Positions 8,242 to 16,763 are shown, numbered from the stretch's first letter. The stretch is 64,000 nt of DNA from Roseobacter sp. (GCA_002731875.1 PCCY01000021.1:307638-371637), one strand, 5' to 3'. Notes: generated from the letters alone by a model not told the origin. A program made the numbers and translations.

Positions 8242-8636
8242 CCACCGATCCGAATAAAACGACTGGGAGCCTGCTGAGCGACGCTCTCACTCACGTCAGC
8301 TCTCTTGTGCGTAGCGAAGTCGACCTTGCTCGTGCTGAAATCAACGACAATCTGAAAAGTGCCGGTATCGCGATTGGTATGATCGCAGGGGCCGTCGTGG
8401 TGGCATTGACCGCGCTGAATGTTCTGACTGCCGCACTTGTCGCAGCCCTTACCGAAGCGGGTATTCCCGCAGGTTGGTCGGCGCTTATCGTAGGCATCAC
8501 GCTGGCAATCGTCGCCTATATCATGGTGAGCAAAGGCACGAACGATCTAAAACTCAGCAGCCTTGCCCCAACCCGTACTGCAAAAAATGTAAAGCGCGAT
8601 GCGCAAGCCGTTAAGGAGGTTTATGATGACAAGTGA
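8238..8636 (+). CDS. Phage-holin-like (YqjE-type, DUF1469) membrane protein
   Basis: A 132-residue protein. The amphipathic N-terminal helix has the typical LVRSEVDLARAEI pattern, and two transmembrane segments follow at about 42-70 and 77-98. A short basic cytoplasmic tail ends it. This is the Actinobacterial-holin-X / YqjE family, named for holin resemblance but generally found with YqjD-like and DUF3618-type stress proteins rather than in phages. It overlaps the upstream gene by ATGA, and its 3' end overlaps the next gene, so the operon is tightly coupled. No phage genes are nearby, so a lysis role is unlikely. Confidence 0.85.
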   Translation: MTTDPNKTTGSLLSDALTHVSSLVRSEVDLARAEINDNLKSAGIAIGMIAGAVVVALTALNVLTAALVAALTEAGIPAGWSALIVGITLAIVAYIMVSKGTNDLKLSSLAPTRTAKNVKRDAQAVKEVYDDK

Positions 8637-9858
8637 TACACGTAGCCCCGAAGAAATCGAACGCGAGATCGAACGTGAGCGCGCCGGTTTGTCCAACACA
8701 CTTGATGATCTGCAAGACAGATTTTCGGTAGAAACGCTTGCCCGTCAGTTCACCGACCAGTTCCGTGAACACGGCGGTGACATCGGCCGGTCGGTTTCTG
8801 ATGCGGTCAAGCGCAACCCGGTTGCACTGGCGCTTACAGGCGTTGGTCTGGCCTGGTTGATGATGGGCGACAGGACAGGTGGCCAGCGCCATCATACTTC
8901 GGTTCGCCGGGTTCGGCATGTCGATTACGGCCACCAGCATGATGATGACCGGATAGATATGGATTACGACGGTCGCATGTCTTCGTCCAGAGGCTACGAT
9001 GCCTCGAACCCGACGTCGCACCGGGCGCGTTCGCTTGGCCCACAGCCTGGCAACCCGAACAAGCCCTATTATTCCGGCCGCAACAACGACTATCAAAACA
9101 CCCCTTCATGGGCGCGCGTTGACCATGACGATGACCACGAAGGCATGGGAAGCAAGCTGCGCGGTGCTGCGTCTGGCGCAGGTAGCAGCATATCGGGGGC
9201 CGCTTCAGCGACAGCCGATACCGCCCGCAATGCCGGGTCTGCCGTGGCCGGAACGGCAAAAGGCGCGGCTAGCTCGGTTTCTCAGACCGGGAAATCCATT
9301 GCTGAGGGTGCCCGTGGCATGGCCAATGACGCATCCGAACGTGCTGCGGCGTGGCGTGCGCGTCTGTCCGAAGGTACGGAACACCTGACCGAAGAAGCAC
9401 GCAACCGTGTGGTCGCGGCGCGCGAAAGAGCCGTAGAGGCGCGTCGGGCCGCTGCGTCCTACAGCCGTCAAGGTCGTGATCGGGCGGTCGATATCTTTGA
9501 AGAGCAGCCTCTGATTGCCGGTGCTCTTGCAGTGGCTCTTGGTGCAGCTTTGGGTGCAGCCCTGCCCCGCAGTCGGATGGAAGACGAATATCTGGGTGAG
9601 CACAGCGACTATCTGATGCACGAAGCTGAGCGTATCTTTGACGAGGAAAAGGCCAAACTTGGCAAAGTGGCACAAGCCGCCAAGGACGAAGCCGCCAAGA
9701 TTGCTCGTGAGGCCAAGCAAAATGCCGACGACGCGGCACCTGCGGACACGGCAGCGCAAGCTGTCATGGACAAGGCGAAATCGTCAGGCAAGCGCATAGC
9801 CGACGCCGCCGAGGCAGAAGCCAAAAAGCAGAATGTAGGCGATACCAAGAAATCGTGA
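8626..9858 (+). CDS. DUF3618 domain-containing, alanine-rich membrane protein
   Basis: A 410-residue protein beginning with a DUF3618 segment (residues about 6-45, RSPEEIEREIERERAGLSNT). A short hydrophobic stretch follows near residue 66-83, then a disordered Asp/His/Arg-rich linker. After that come long Ala/Gly/Ser-rich heptad-like helices (about 180-285), a second hydrophobic segment near 290-310 (AGALAVALGAALGAALP) and a Lys/Ala-rich tail. The second of two adjacent ATGs (8626) is six bases after a perfect AAGGAGG and is preferred. The gene overlaps the holin-like gene by 11 bases. It is probably a membrane-associated stress structural protein. Low-complexity composition limits homology-based inference. 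Confidence 0.8.
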   Translation: MTSDTRSPEEIEREIERERAGLSNTLDDLQDRFSVETLARQFTDQFREHGGDIGRSVSDAVKRNPVALALTGVGLAWLMMGDRTGGQRHHTSVRRVRHVDYGHQHDDDRIDMDYDGRMSSSRGYDASNPTSHRARSLGPQPGNPNKPYYSGRNNDYQNTPSWARVDHDDDHEGMGSKLRGAASGAGSSISGAASATADTARNAGSAVAGTAKGAASSVSQTGKSIAEGARGMANDASERAAAWRARLSEGTEHLTEEARNRVVAARERAVEARRAAASYSRQGRDRAVDIFEEQPLIAGALAVALGAALGAALPRSRMEDEYLGEHSDYLMHEAERIFDEEKAKLGKVAQAAKDEAAKIAREAKQNADDAAPADTAAQAVMDKAKSSGKRIADAAEAEAKKQNVGDTKKS

Positions 9859-9932
9859 GCATCTGCTGATACAAAGACTATCAGCCTGCGCGTTGTGCGC
9901 GGGCTGACTTATCTACTGAGGAGGCCACCGCC

Positions 9933-10877
9933 ATGGCACGAGGAAGACACGCAGACAGCCCCACCGAGATTCCGAAAAAAGGGTGGAAGGACATAATTTT
10001 GCGTGTGAAATCATCGCTTGGCTCAGATCATGTAGGTCTTATAGCAGCCGGGGTCGCGTTTTATGCATTGTTGGCAATCTTTCCGGCAATCACCGCACTG
10101 ATGGCGCTAGGCGGATTGATCCTGAATCCTGTGCAGGTGGCAAACCAGCTTCAGTCTCTTACTCAGCTTATCCCCAAGGATGCTGCGCAGATTATTCTGG
10201 ACCAAGCGGTTGCGGTTGCCGGGTCCCAGCAAACCGGACTTGGCTTCGCGTTTATATTAGGCCTTTTGTTGGCGATATATTCCGCGTCTAAAGGTATGGG
10301 TAGCCTGATCGAAGGGTTAAACGTCGCGTATAACGAAGAAGAAAAACGCGGGTTCATCAAGAAAACACTTTGGACCCTTGGCCTCACGCTTTTCCTGATA
10401 TTCGGTGTCTTGGTCGGCCTGTTGGCGGCCTTGGCCATACCGGCAGTGCTGAGCATCGTCACATTGCCCGGGTGGATGGAAACAGTGATGACATTTTCCG
10501 TTTGGGTGCTGCTGGCGTTGATGACCGTTTTCGGGCTGGGTGTACTATATCGCTTTGGCCCGTCCAGAGACGACGCCGAATGGGAATGGTTGACACCCGG
10601 TGCCATAGCAGCATGCGTTATCTGGATCGTGGCCTCGATCGGGTTCTCGATCTACGTCACGAATTTCGGTAACTACAATGCGTCTTTCGGGAGCATGGCC
10701 GGCGTTATCATTCTGCTGATGTGGCTGTGGATATCAGCGTTCATCGTCCTTCTTGGGGCGGAACTCAACGCCGAGATGGAAGCCCAAACAACGCACGACA
10801 CGACGGTCGGACCGGACGAACCAATGGGCGAACGCGGTGCTTCCAAAGCTGACAAACTGGGCAAAGCCGTCGACTGA
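9933..10877 (+). CDS. YihY/BrkB family inner-membrane protein
   Basis: A 314-residue polytopic protein of the YihY/virulence-factor BrkB family, with about six transmembrane segments. Family marks include the early DHVGLIAAGVAFYALLAIFP, the KGMGSLIEGLNVAYNEEEKR loop and LLMWLWISAFIVLLGAELNA near the end. The family was once called RNase BN by mistake, and its true function is not established. The gene follows the DUF3618 gene by 75 bases with a GAGGAGG box before the ATG. It is probably part of the same stress-envelope operon. Confidence 0.92.
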   Translation: MARGRHADSPTEIPKKGWKDIILRVKSSLGSDHVGLIAAGVAFYALLAIFPAITALMALGGLILNPVQVANQLQSLTQLIPKDAAQIILDQAVAVAGSQQTGLGFAFILGLLLAIYSASKGMGSLIEGLNVAYNEEEKRGFIKKTLWTLGLTLFLIFGVLVGLLAALAIPAVLSIVTLPGWMETVMTFSVWVLLALMTVFGLGVLYRFGPSRDDAEWEWLTPGAIAACVIWIVASIGFSIYVTNFGNYNASFGSMAGVIILLMWLWISAFIVLLGAELNAEMEAQTTHDTTVGPDEPMGERGASKADKLGKAVD

Positions 10878-10931
10878 TGTGCGGGCAAGCCAAGCCTTCG
10901 TGACAGCGTTTATGACTGGAACAGGGGTCCG

Positions 10932-11558
10932 TCAGTGTTTTAGATGCGCCTGCAACTGGCGCTTGGTGTGTTGTCTGCCCCACCAGGAACGGATCTGCGT
11001 GGCATAAAGCGTTTTAGGGCGGATCCGACATTCGTCGTTTTCAAACTCCAGATAGAATTGCCGCTTCGCCGCGACGATCGCGGTACTTGCAGCCGATATA
11101 GCCGCCACCTTTAGCTCCACCCGCGAGATTTCCTCGAGTTGGATTTCCTCGGCTGTATTTTGGCGGGCACGTTGCAACAGATCTTCAATGCTGCCGATAT
11201 CAACCAGTTTGCCGCTTTTCAGAGGCCCCTGAAACGTGGTGGCACTGGGTGATGAAAGGTCCTCTTTGGCAATCTCTGTGCGGTCTGCAATGAAAGTTTC
11301 CCTCTCACCATCCGATGACCAGATGGTCAAAATTATCTCGAGGATGTAGATCGGCTCGAAGCCCAAATTGCTGATGAACGTTCGCGCATCAAGGCCCTGG
11401 CTTCCCCCAAGGTGAATTAAGATTTTGGTTCTGCGTTGACGCCGAAATCCTATCACAAGTATTTGCAGATAGACGATCCAGACCAAGGCGGTAATGCCGC
11501 CCACGCTCGCCTGAACCAGCGAAGAGTTTTGCGCAAGCCAGTCCCACATAGGATTCAT
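10932..11558 (-). CDS. Hypothetical single-span membrane protein coupled to mgtC
   Basis: A 208-residue protein. One transmembrane segment lies at about residues 15-36 (ASVGGITALVWIVYLQILVI), just after a short N-terminus. A soluble, probably beta-rich region follows (LIHLGGSQGLDARTFISNLG...). The start at 11558 sits in an ATGA overlap with the end of the mgtC-like gene, so the two are translationally coupled. A longer frame extending into mgtC is a shadow. I recognise no named family. The context suggests a partner of the MgtC-like protein, but that is inference. Confidence 0.7.
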   Translation of the reverse strand: MNPMWDWLAQNSSLVQASVGGITALVWIVYLQILVIGFRRQRRTKILIHLGGSQGLDARTFISNLGFEPIYILEIILTIWSSDGERETFIADRTEIAKEDLSSPSATTFQGPLKSGKLVDIGSIEDLLQRARQNTAEEIQLEEISRVELKVAAISAASTAIVAAKRQFYLEFENDECRIRPKTLYATQIRSWWGRQHTKRQLQAHLKH

Positions 11559-12046
11559 CCATTTCCATGATAGGTTCCGGCGCTCTTCTCGAGCTTGCGC
11601 ACCAGTGCGATTATTATCAGCGTCAGAACCGTTGTCATTCCGGCGATGACCCATTCGCCCAAACCGCTTGCGACGCCGACTGCCGCTGCGACCCACATAC
11701 TGGCACCCGTTGTCAGCCCTCTGACCTTGCCCTGAGAAAATACAATCAACCCCGCCGCAAGGAAAGCAACGCCACTTGTGACAGCTTCGATGATACGCAG
11801 AGGGTCCATACGCACGGTGTCACCGAAATCAGACGCACGCGACAGCAATGCCAGCGTCAACAGACTATAGATGCAGGCGGCAAGGCCAATCAGCATATGG
11901 GTCCTAAGGCCCGCCGGTCTTCGGGATCTTTCACGTTCCAGCCCGATCAGGCCACAAAAGACCACCGTTGCCAGGGTTCTCGTTACCACAACGGTGACGG
12001 GCAAACCCGATCCGGCCGAAAATTCATTTATCAGATCAGTCCACAT
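11555..12046 (-). CDS. MgtC/SapB family membrane protein
   Basis: A 163-residue protein with the MgtC N-terminal membrane-domain signature: GLIGLERERSRRPAGLRTHM at the end of the first span, then further hydrophobic helices including FLAAGLIVFSQGKVRGLTTG and WVAAAVGVASGLG. About five transmembrane segments are expected. The ATG at 12046 has a GGGGAG box five bases upstream; an earlier in-frame ATG (12064) is less well placed. MgtC proteins modulate membrane ATP synthase and Mg2+/phosphate homeostasis in some bacteria. The short environmental members, like this one without the C-terminal ACT-like domain, are less studied. Confidence 0.9.
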   Translation of the reverse strand: MWTDLINEFSAGSGLPVTVVVTRTLATVVFCGLIGLERERSRRPAGLRTHMLIGLAACIYSLLTLALLSRASDFGDTVRMDPLRIIEAVTSGVAFLAAGLIVFSQGKVRGLTTGASMWVAAAVGVASGLGEWVIAGMTTVLTLIIIALVRKLEKSAGTYHGNG

Positions 12047-12402
12047 TGCGGCTCCCCTATGCAAAGTATGGATGGCGTTTTATAAATGATCTCTGGTGCC
12101 CCCCCCCGAGAAATCTTGAGATTTATAAAGGCTGCCCTGACAGGATAATGTGGCGTATTCGGCATGTTCGGTTCCTGCATCTACAATCACGCGCCGCCCT
12201 CGCCCCGGCAAAGGTGACTTATTAGCAAAATAACATAGAACGCTGAATTTCAGGTCCAGTAGTTTTGCATCATCGAACGGATCAATGCCTGGCTTGATGG
12301 GGGACACCAGAAATACAGTAGGACTTCATGTCGCTGAATGAATATGATCGAATATAATTGAATTCGGCCCTATACTGAACAGAGACAAAAGAGGGGGTGC
12401 TT
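12047..12402. other. Intergenic region between divergent mgtC and nitrile hydratase genes, with a C9 tract
   Basis: About 355 bases that must hold the promoters for both divergent units. A run of nine C (12099-12107; G9 on the mgtC strand) lies about 55 bases upstream of the mgtC start, next to a TTTATAAA that could be its -10 region. AT-rich sequence at 12330-12365 precedes the nitrile hydratase gene. A minus-strand open frame at 12080-12307 uses GTG without a ribosome binding site and is not credited. Confidence 0.4.
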
Positions 12403-13053
12403 ATGAGCCTTGAGAAAAATTCTTCCAGTCATGATCACGGTCATTCCCATCATCATGACCACTCGCATCTCACCGACATAGATGCCCGGGTACGGGCGCT
12501 TGAAACGGTACTCTCGGCCAAGGGCTATATAGATAGCGATGCAGTCGATGAAATCGTCCAGACCTATACAACCAAAATCGGTCCACAGAACGGCGCGCAT
12601 GTCGTAGCCAAATCCTGGTGCGACCCTGAATTTCGCGAATGGATCGAAAGCGATTCGACGGCAGCGATCCATTCGCTTGGCTACACATCACGCCAAGGCG
12701 AACACATAGAGGCTGTTTTCAACTCTGATACGCAGCACCACCTGATCGTTTGCACCCTGTGTTCTTGCTATCCGTGGTCGGTGCTGGGGCTCCCACCCGC
12801 TTGGTATAAGTCGCCGCCGTACCGTTCGCGCGCGGTCTTTGATCCCCGCGGTGTCCTGGAAGAATTCGGATTGGTCCTGCCGCCGACGACACGAATAGAG
12901 GTTCACGATTCGACGTCCGAGGTCAGATATCTTGTCATCCCGCAAAGGCCGGCAGGGACCGAAGGCTGGACAGAAAGCGAATTGAGCCGTCTTGTCACCC
13001 GCGATTCAATGATCGGCACAGCGTTGGCATCAGCACCGGGTGACCGGCCATGA
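12403..13053 (+). CDS. nthA: Nitrile hydratase alpha subunit, cobalt type
   Basis: A 216-residue alpha subunit of nitrile hydratase, which hydrates nitriles to amides. The metal claw is Cys117-Thr-Leu-Cys120-Ser-Cys122-Tyr. The Thr and Tyr at these places mark the non-corrin cobalt type; iron enzymes have Ser and Thr. The first 24 residues are His-rich (HDHGHSHHHDHSH), a plausible metal-collecting tail. AGGGGG five bases before the ATG at 12403 fixes the start. The beta gene overlaps by four bases. The product is cytoplasmic as an alpha/beta dimer. No amidase gene is adjacent, which is unusual for nitrile-degrading operons. Confidence 0.96.
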   Translation: MSLEKNSSSHDHGHSHHHDHSHLTDIDARVRALETVLSAKGYIDSDAVDEIVQTYTTKIGPQNGAHVVAKSWCDPEFREWIESDSTAAIHSLGYTSRQGEHIEAVFNSDTQHHLIVCTLCSCYPWSVLGLPPAWYKSPPYRSRAVFDPRGVLEEFGLVLPPTTRIEVHDSTSEVRYLVIPQRPAGTEGWTESELSRLVTRDSMIGTALASAPGDRP

Positions 13054-13712
13054 ATGGCGGGGCTGATCTGGGTGGCATGATGGGCCTGGGGCCTATTGCA
13101 ATCGAAAAAGACGAACCGTTGTTTCATGCAGACTGGGAAAAACGTGCGTTCGGTATGACCATTGCATTGGGGGCCTGCGGACAGTGGAATATCGACACGT
13201 CCAGGTATACTCGCGAAAATATGCATCCCGCCGACTATATGCTGACCCCCTATTACAAGATCTGGATAGATGCGGCTGTCCGGATGATGAAACAACGTTC
13301 GATGATTTCCGAAACCGAAATCGAAACCGGGAACGTGATTGATGCGCCCGCCGCCGTGAAACCCAAGCTGAAAGCATCGGACGTCGAAACCGTGTTATCC
13401 GCAGGCGGGCCCGCTGATCGCCCGGCCCAAGGGCATCCGGCTTGGCAAGTTGGCGACCGTATCAAGACGATAAACAACCACCCCCGCACCCATACCCGGC
13501 TTCCGCGCTATGCGCGCGACAAGGCCGGTGAAATAACCAAGGTTCACGGGTTTCACGTGTTCCCCGACAGTAATGCGTCAGGTCTGGGCGAAGACCCACA
13601 TTGGCTTTATCAAGTTACCTTTACATCCCGGGACCTATGGGGAGAGCAGGGGAACGCGGCCGACACCGTTTCTCTTGATCTGTGGGAACCCTATTTGAAA
13701 GCCTTGCAATGA
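13050..13712 (+). CDS. nthB: Nitrile hydratase beta subunit
   Basis: A 220-residue beta subunit. The N-terminus MNGGADLGGMMGLGPI matches the arm that wraps around the alpha subunit. The C-terminal SH3-like barrel (about 125-215) has the hallmark GDRIKTINNHPRTHTRLPRY. It starts in an ATGA overlap with the alpha gene and ends in an ATGA overlap with the accessory gene, so all three are translated together. The subunit completes the active site and supplies arginines that contact the oxidised cysteines of the alpha chain in known structures. Confidence 0.96.
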   Translation: MNGGADLGGMMGLGPIAIEKDEPLFHADWEKRAFGMTIALGACGQWNIDTSRYTRENMHPADYMLTPYYKIWIDAAVRMMKQRSMISETEIETGNVIDAPAAVKPKLKASDVETVLSAGGPADRPAQGHPAWQVGDRIKTINNHPRTHTRLPRYARDKAGEITKVHGFHVFPDSNASGLGEDPHWLYQVTFTSRDLWGEQGNAADTVSLDLWEPYLKALQ

Positions 13713-14038
13713 ACCCAACAGACGCATCCAAGCTACCCGGCATCAAGCTTCAGGGGGACGAACCGGTATTTAACGAGCCATGGGAGGCTCAGGCGTTTGC
13801 AATGACGGTGAACCTACACCAAAACGGCGTTTTTGAATGGCAGGAATGGGCAGATACCCTATCGCAGGAAATCCACTCGGGAACAGTCCGCAGCTATTAT
13901 GAACACTGGCTGTCGGCGCTCGAAAAAATCGTTGCCGACAAGGCGCTCACGACGATACCTGATCTTGCCGAGGTCAAATCCCGGTGGCAACAAGCTGCAA
14001 TCGAAACGCCCCATGGCCAAGCCATAGTGCTCAAATAG
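13709..14038 (+). CDS. Nitrile hydratase accessory protein (metallochaperone/activator)
   Basis: A 109-residue protein resembling the N-terminal half of the nitrile hydratase beta subunit (GDEPVFNEPWEAQAFAMTVNL, then WQEWADTLSQEI and YYEHWLSALEKI). Such beta-like activators (P14K/NhlE type) bring cobalt to the alpha subunit by self-subunit swapping. The ATG at 13709 overlaps the beta stop. A longer upstream frame lies inside the beta gene and is rejected. It is the last gene of the three-gene operon. Confidence 0.92.
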   Translation: MNPTDASKLPGIKLQGDEPVFNEPWEAQAFAMTVNLHQNGVFEWQEWADTLSQEIHSGTVRSYYEHWLSALEKIVADKALTTIPDLAEVKSRWQQAAIETPHGQAIVLK

Positions 14039-14086
14039 CATACGGGATCATCGTTCGATACCGTCGTGGCGCTCCCCGGGGATGAT

Positions 14087-14117
14087 GACAAGACCCTACG
14101 GACCAAAGGGCCTTGTC
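14087..14117. terminator. Intergenic hairpin between convergent genes
   Basis: GACAAG-A-CCCT (14087-14097) pairs with AGGG-C-CTTGTC (14107-14117): ten base pairs with one internal mismatch and a nine-base loop. It sits between the nitrile hydratase operon and the convergent oxidoreductase gene. There is no U-tract, so intrinsic termination is uncertain. Confidence 0.45.
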
Positions 14118-14140
14118 GCCCTAGCATGTAGCGGGGGCGC

Positions 14141-14899
14141 CTAGGCCCGGTGTTCTGGGTTTTCGTAATCGAAACGGCAGCCGGCCTTCCAAGCGTTGCG
14201 GTCGTTGCCATGGTTCGGCAGACCTCCGGCATCTTTTAACATCCGGGCCATGTGCATCAGGTTCCACGTCATGATGGTCGCGTTGCGTTGGGTGAATTCA
14301 TTGTCGAACCCGGCTGGCCCCCCTTCGACGTCATCACCATAAGATGGGCCCGGGCCGGCTTCGCCGATCCAACCACAGTCAGCCTGTGGCGGTATCGTAT
14401 ACCCCAAATGGCTCATCCCATAAAGAATACTGCTGGCGCAGTTTTTGATACCGTCTTCGTTCCCGGTCACCACCGCGCCACCTGTCTTGCCGTAAAAGAT
14501 GCTTTGGCCCTTTTCATTCAACATACCCGACATCGCGTACAAGCGTTCTATCAGAACCCGGCACAGCGAACTTACCTCTCCTAGCCAAATCGGCGTACCC
14601 ATGATCAGAATATCGGCGGCCGCGACCTTTTTCCATAACGCTGGCCATTCATCACGGTCCCACCCGTGTTCAGTCATGTCGGGGTAAACGCCGATCGCAA
14701 TCTGTTGTGCCGCCACGTGGATGTATTCGACTTCGACCTTGTTACGCGACATGATGTCCCCCGCCACGGACAGCAGCAGCTTCGTATGGGACTTTTCTTC
14801 TTCCTTCTTCAGGCTGGTGTTGAAAATAACCGCCTTAAGATCCGAAAAGTCAGTGGAATTCTCGTCGCAAAGCTTTGACTGGGTTTCATTCAGGGTCAT
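14141..14899 (-). CDS. Flavodoxin-fold NAD(P)H-dependent FMN reductase family protein
   Basis: A 252-residue protein with a flavodoxin-like fold. The first strand and loop (AVIFNTSLKKEEEKSHTKLL) take the place of the FMN phosphate loop. Later come the ADILIMGTPIWLGEVSSLCR region and the KTGGAVVTGNEDGIKNCASS flavin-contacting loop. This is the NADPH-dependent FMN reductase / WrbA-like group of soluble oxidoreductases. The N-terminus is preceded by an AGGAG box. It is convergent with the nitrile hydratase operon, and I see no evidence for a functional link. The natural electron acceptor is unknown. Confidence 0.85.
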   Translation of the reverse strand: MTLNETQSKLCDENSTDFSDLKAVIFNTSLKKEEEKSHTKLLLSVAGDIMSRNKVEVEYIHVAAQQIAIGVYPDMTEHGWDRDEWPALWKKVAAADILIMGTPIWLGEVSSLCRVLIERLYAMSGMLNEKGQSIFYGKTGGAVVTGNEDGIKNCASSILYGMSHLGYTIPPQADCGWIGEAGPGPSYGDDVEGGPAGFDNEFTQRNATIMTWNLMHMARMLKDAGGLPNHGNDRNAWKAGCRFDYENPEHRA

Positions 14900-15072
14900 G
14901 ATGGGTCTCCTCCTGTTATGTTTCGGAAATGGGTTGCCAAACGTTGTTCAATGCATTGGTCCGGACGACGGTTTCGAGATGGTGAAATGCGCCACGGCTT
15001 GCCGACATAAATGCAGATGGTGACTGGCGATCGAGGCCCCGCAATGGGCGTATATCTGCGTTTGGCCGTGGG

Positions 15073-15831
15073 TCATGGCATCGACTTTGGTGTATTGGCC
15101 GTTCCTGTGCGGCGCGCCAGATATCGTTCAAGCTGCACCAGAGCGTCATATATCAATACCGCAAAAAGCCCGACAATAAGCCCGCCTTGCAGGACAAAAG
15201 CCGTGTTGTTGGTCAAAAGGCCGGCGATGATCACTTCGCCCAGCGTGCGGGCCGCTACCGTTGACCCGATCGTGGCGGTACCCAGGGCAATGACCGCGGA
15301 CAACCTGATGCCCGTCAGTGTCACAGGCAACGCAAGCGGCAATTCCACGCGTATCAGGCGCTGCCATCTGGTCAGCCCAAGACCTCGCGCCGCTTCCATC
15401 GTTGCAGCGGGCAGGTTCGATAGGGCAGTCATTGCATTTTCGAATATCGGCAACAAACCGTACAGGAAAAGCGCCACAAGGGTCGGCCCCGGCCCGAACC
15501 CCAAAACAGGAACCGCCAACGCCAACACGGCAACGGGGGGAAATGTCTGCCCCATATTGGCGACCGTCCGTGACAGGGGCCGGAACGATGCCCCCACCGG
15601 ACGAGTCACAAAAATGGCCAGCGTCACCGCAACCACGGTGGCCGCCAAGGAGGCCACGAAAACAAGGCCAAGATGGCTAAGCGACAAGGACAACAACGTA
15701 GCACGGGCATAGATTACCGGCCCGCCATTCGGTGCCAGCGGCGCAAATACCGGTGTGAATAATTCGGGCCACAGCACGAGCAACAGCAGCAACGCTGACA
15801 GGAGCGGGCGTAGAATCATTCCGATGCTCAT
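15073..15831 (-). CDS. yehW: Osmoprotectant/betaine ABC transporter permease (YehW-like)
   Basis: A 252-residue inner-membrane permease of the OpuCB/YehW type, with six or so transmembrane helices. The BPD permease signature EAARGLGLTRWQRLIRVELP (the EAA loop) lies near residues 145-165. Start ATG overlaps the ATPase stop by four bases. Gene order (binding protein, long permease, ATPase, short permease) and lengths match yehZYXW of Escherichia coli, which moves glycine betaine with low affinity. The substrate is inferred from this family. Confidence 0.88.
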   Translation of the reverse strand: MSIGMILRPLLSALLLLLVLWPELFTPVFAPLAPNGGPVIYARATLLSLSLSHLGLVFVASLAATVVAVTLAIFVTRPVGASFRPLSRTVANMGQTFPPVAVLALAVPVLGFGPGPTLVALFLYGLLPIFENAMTALSNLPAATMEAARGLGLTRWQRLIRVELPLALPVTLTGIRLSAVIALGTATIGSTVAARTLGEVIIAGLLTNNTAFVLQGGLIVGLFAVLIYDALVQLERYLARRTGTANTPKSMP

Positions 15832-16763
15832 GCGTGCAACTCCGCACGTGCGCGGATGGTATCAAGGGTTACACGTCCTACGACGACGCCGTCGTTCTCC
15901 ACCGGTACAGCTTCGCGACCAGTCCACAGGCACGCCGACAGCGCGTCGCGAAGACTGGCCTTCGTTGACAGGGCATCACCGTTTGCCGCGCCGGGTTCGA
16001 CAACTTCACCAAGCGGAATTAGCGACAGCAACCGCAGGGGACGCTCCACATCGCCCACCATATTCGCGACGAATGCCGTCGCCGGTCTGGTAATGATCTC
16101 GGCCGGTGTGCCATGCTGGACAAGCTTGCCCCCGTCCATAACAGCCACGCGGTCTCCCAAGAGGATCGCTTCCTCCATATCATGGGTTACCAGCATGATC
16201 GTCGACCCGAGCTTTTGCTGTATACGGCGCAGATCTTCTTGGGCGCGGTTCCGGATGATGGGGTCGAGCGCGCCAAACGGTTCGTCCATCAGCAACAGGT
16301 CGGGCCGGGACGCCAATGCCCGTGCCACGCCGACACGTTGCTGTTGCCCCCCGGACAATTCCGCCGGATAGCGGTCGCGAAACTGCTTGGGTTCCATTGA
16401 AAACAGCGCAAGCAATTCATCCACCCGCGCGTTGATTTCGGCCCGCGACCACTTCAACAGCTGAGGGACCGCTCCGATATTTCGGGCCACCGTATGGTGA
16501 GGAAACAGCCCGTGACCCTGAATGGCATAACCGATCCGCCGCCGCAGTATATGCGGCTTGACCGACATCGTCGGTACCCCGTTGATGCGTACTTCGCCAG
16601 AGGTCGGTTCTTCCAGCCGGTTTATCATGCGTAACAACGTCGTCTTGCCAGACCCTGACGTGCCGACAATTACGGTGATCGTTCCGGTCTCGACGGTCAT
16701 CGAAACGCTGTCGACAGCCTTGGTGTCTGCATAGATTTTGGTGATGCGATCAATTTCGATCAT
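15828..16763 (-). CDS. yehX: Osmoprotectant/betaine ABC transporter ATP-binding protein (YehX-like)
   Basis: A 311-residue ABC ATPase. Walker A is GTSGSGKTT (34-42), the signature is LSGGQ (136-140) and Walker B is LLLMDE (156-161). The IQGHGLFPH Q-loop region is typical of the OpuA/ProV group. The C-terminal part (about 245-311) contains a partial CBS-like segment (VPVENDGVVVGRVTLDTI), as in osmotically regulated importers. The start at 16763 overlaps the upstream permease stop. The open frame extends far upstream as an out-of-frame shadow of that permease and must not be read as a fusion. Confidence 0.94.
   Translation of the reverse strand: MIEIDRITKIYADTKAVDSVSMTVETGTITVIVGTSGSGKTTLLRMINRLEEPTSGEVRINGVPTMSVKPHILRRRIGYAIQGHGLFPHHTVARNIGAVPQLLKWSRAEINARVDELLALFSMEPKQFRDRYPAELSGGQQQRVGVARALASRPDLLLMDEPFGALDPIIRNRAQEDLRRIQQKLGSTIMLVTHDMEEAILLGDRVAVMDGGKLVQHGTPAEIITRPATAFVANMVGDVERPLRLLSLIPLGEVVEPGAANGDALSTKASLRDALSACLWTGREAVPVENDGVVVGRVTLDTIRARAELHA

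Noticed and set aside
8238..8636. Holin gene as evidence for a prophage
   Set aside because: The family is YqjE-like and sits with stress proteins; no phage structural, integrase or lysis genes are present.
9205..9759. 184-codon minus-strand frame in the DUF3618 gene
   Set aside because: It is an antisense shadow created by Ala/Gly-rich codons; no start signal.
12080..12307. 75-codon minus-strand frame upstream of the mgtC-like gene
   Set aside because: GTG start without a ribosome site, crosses the C9 tract, no family resemblance.
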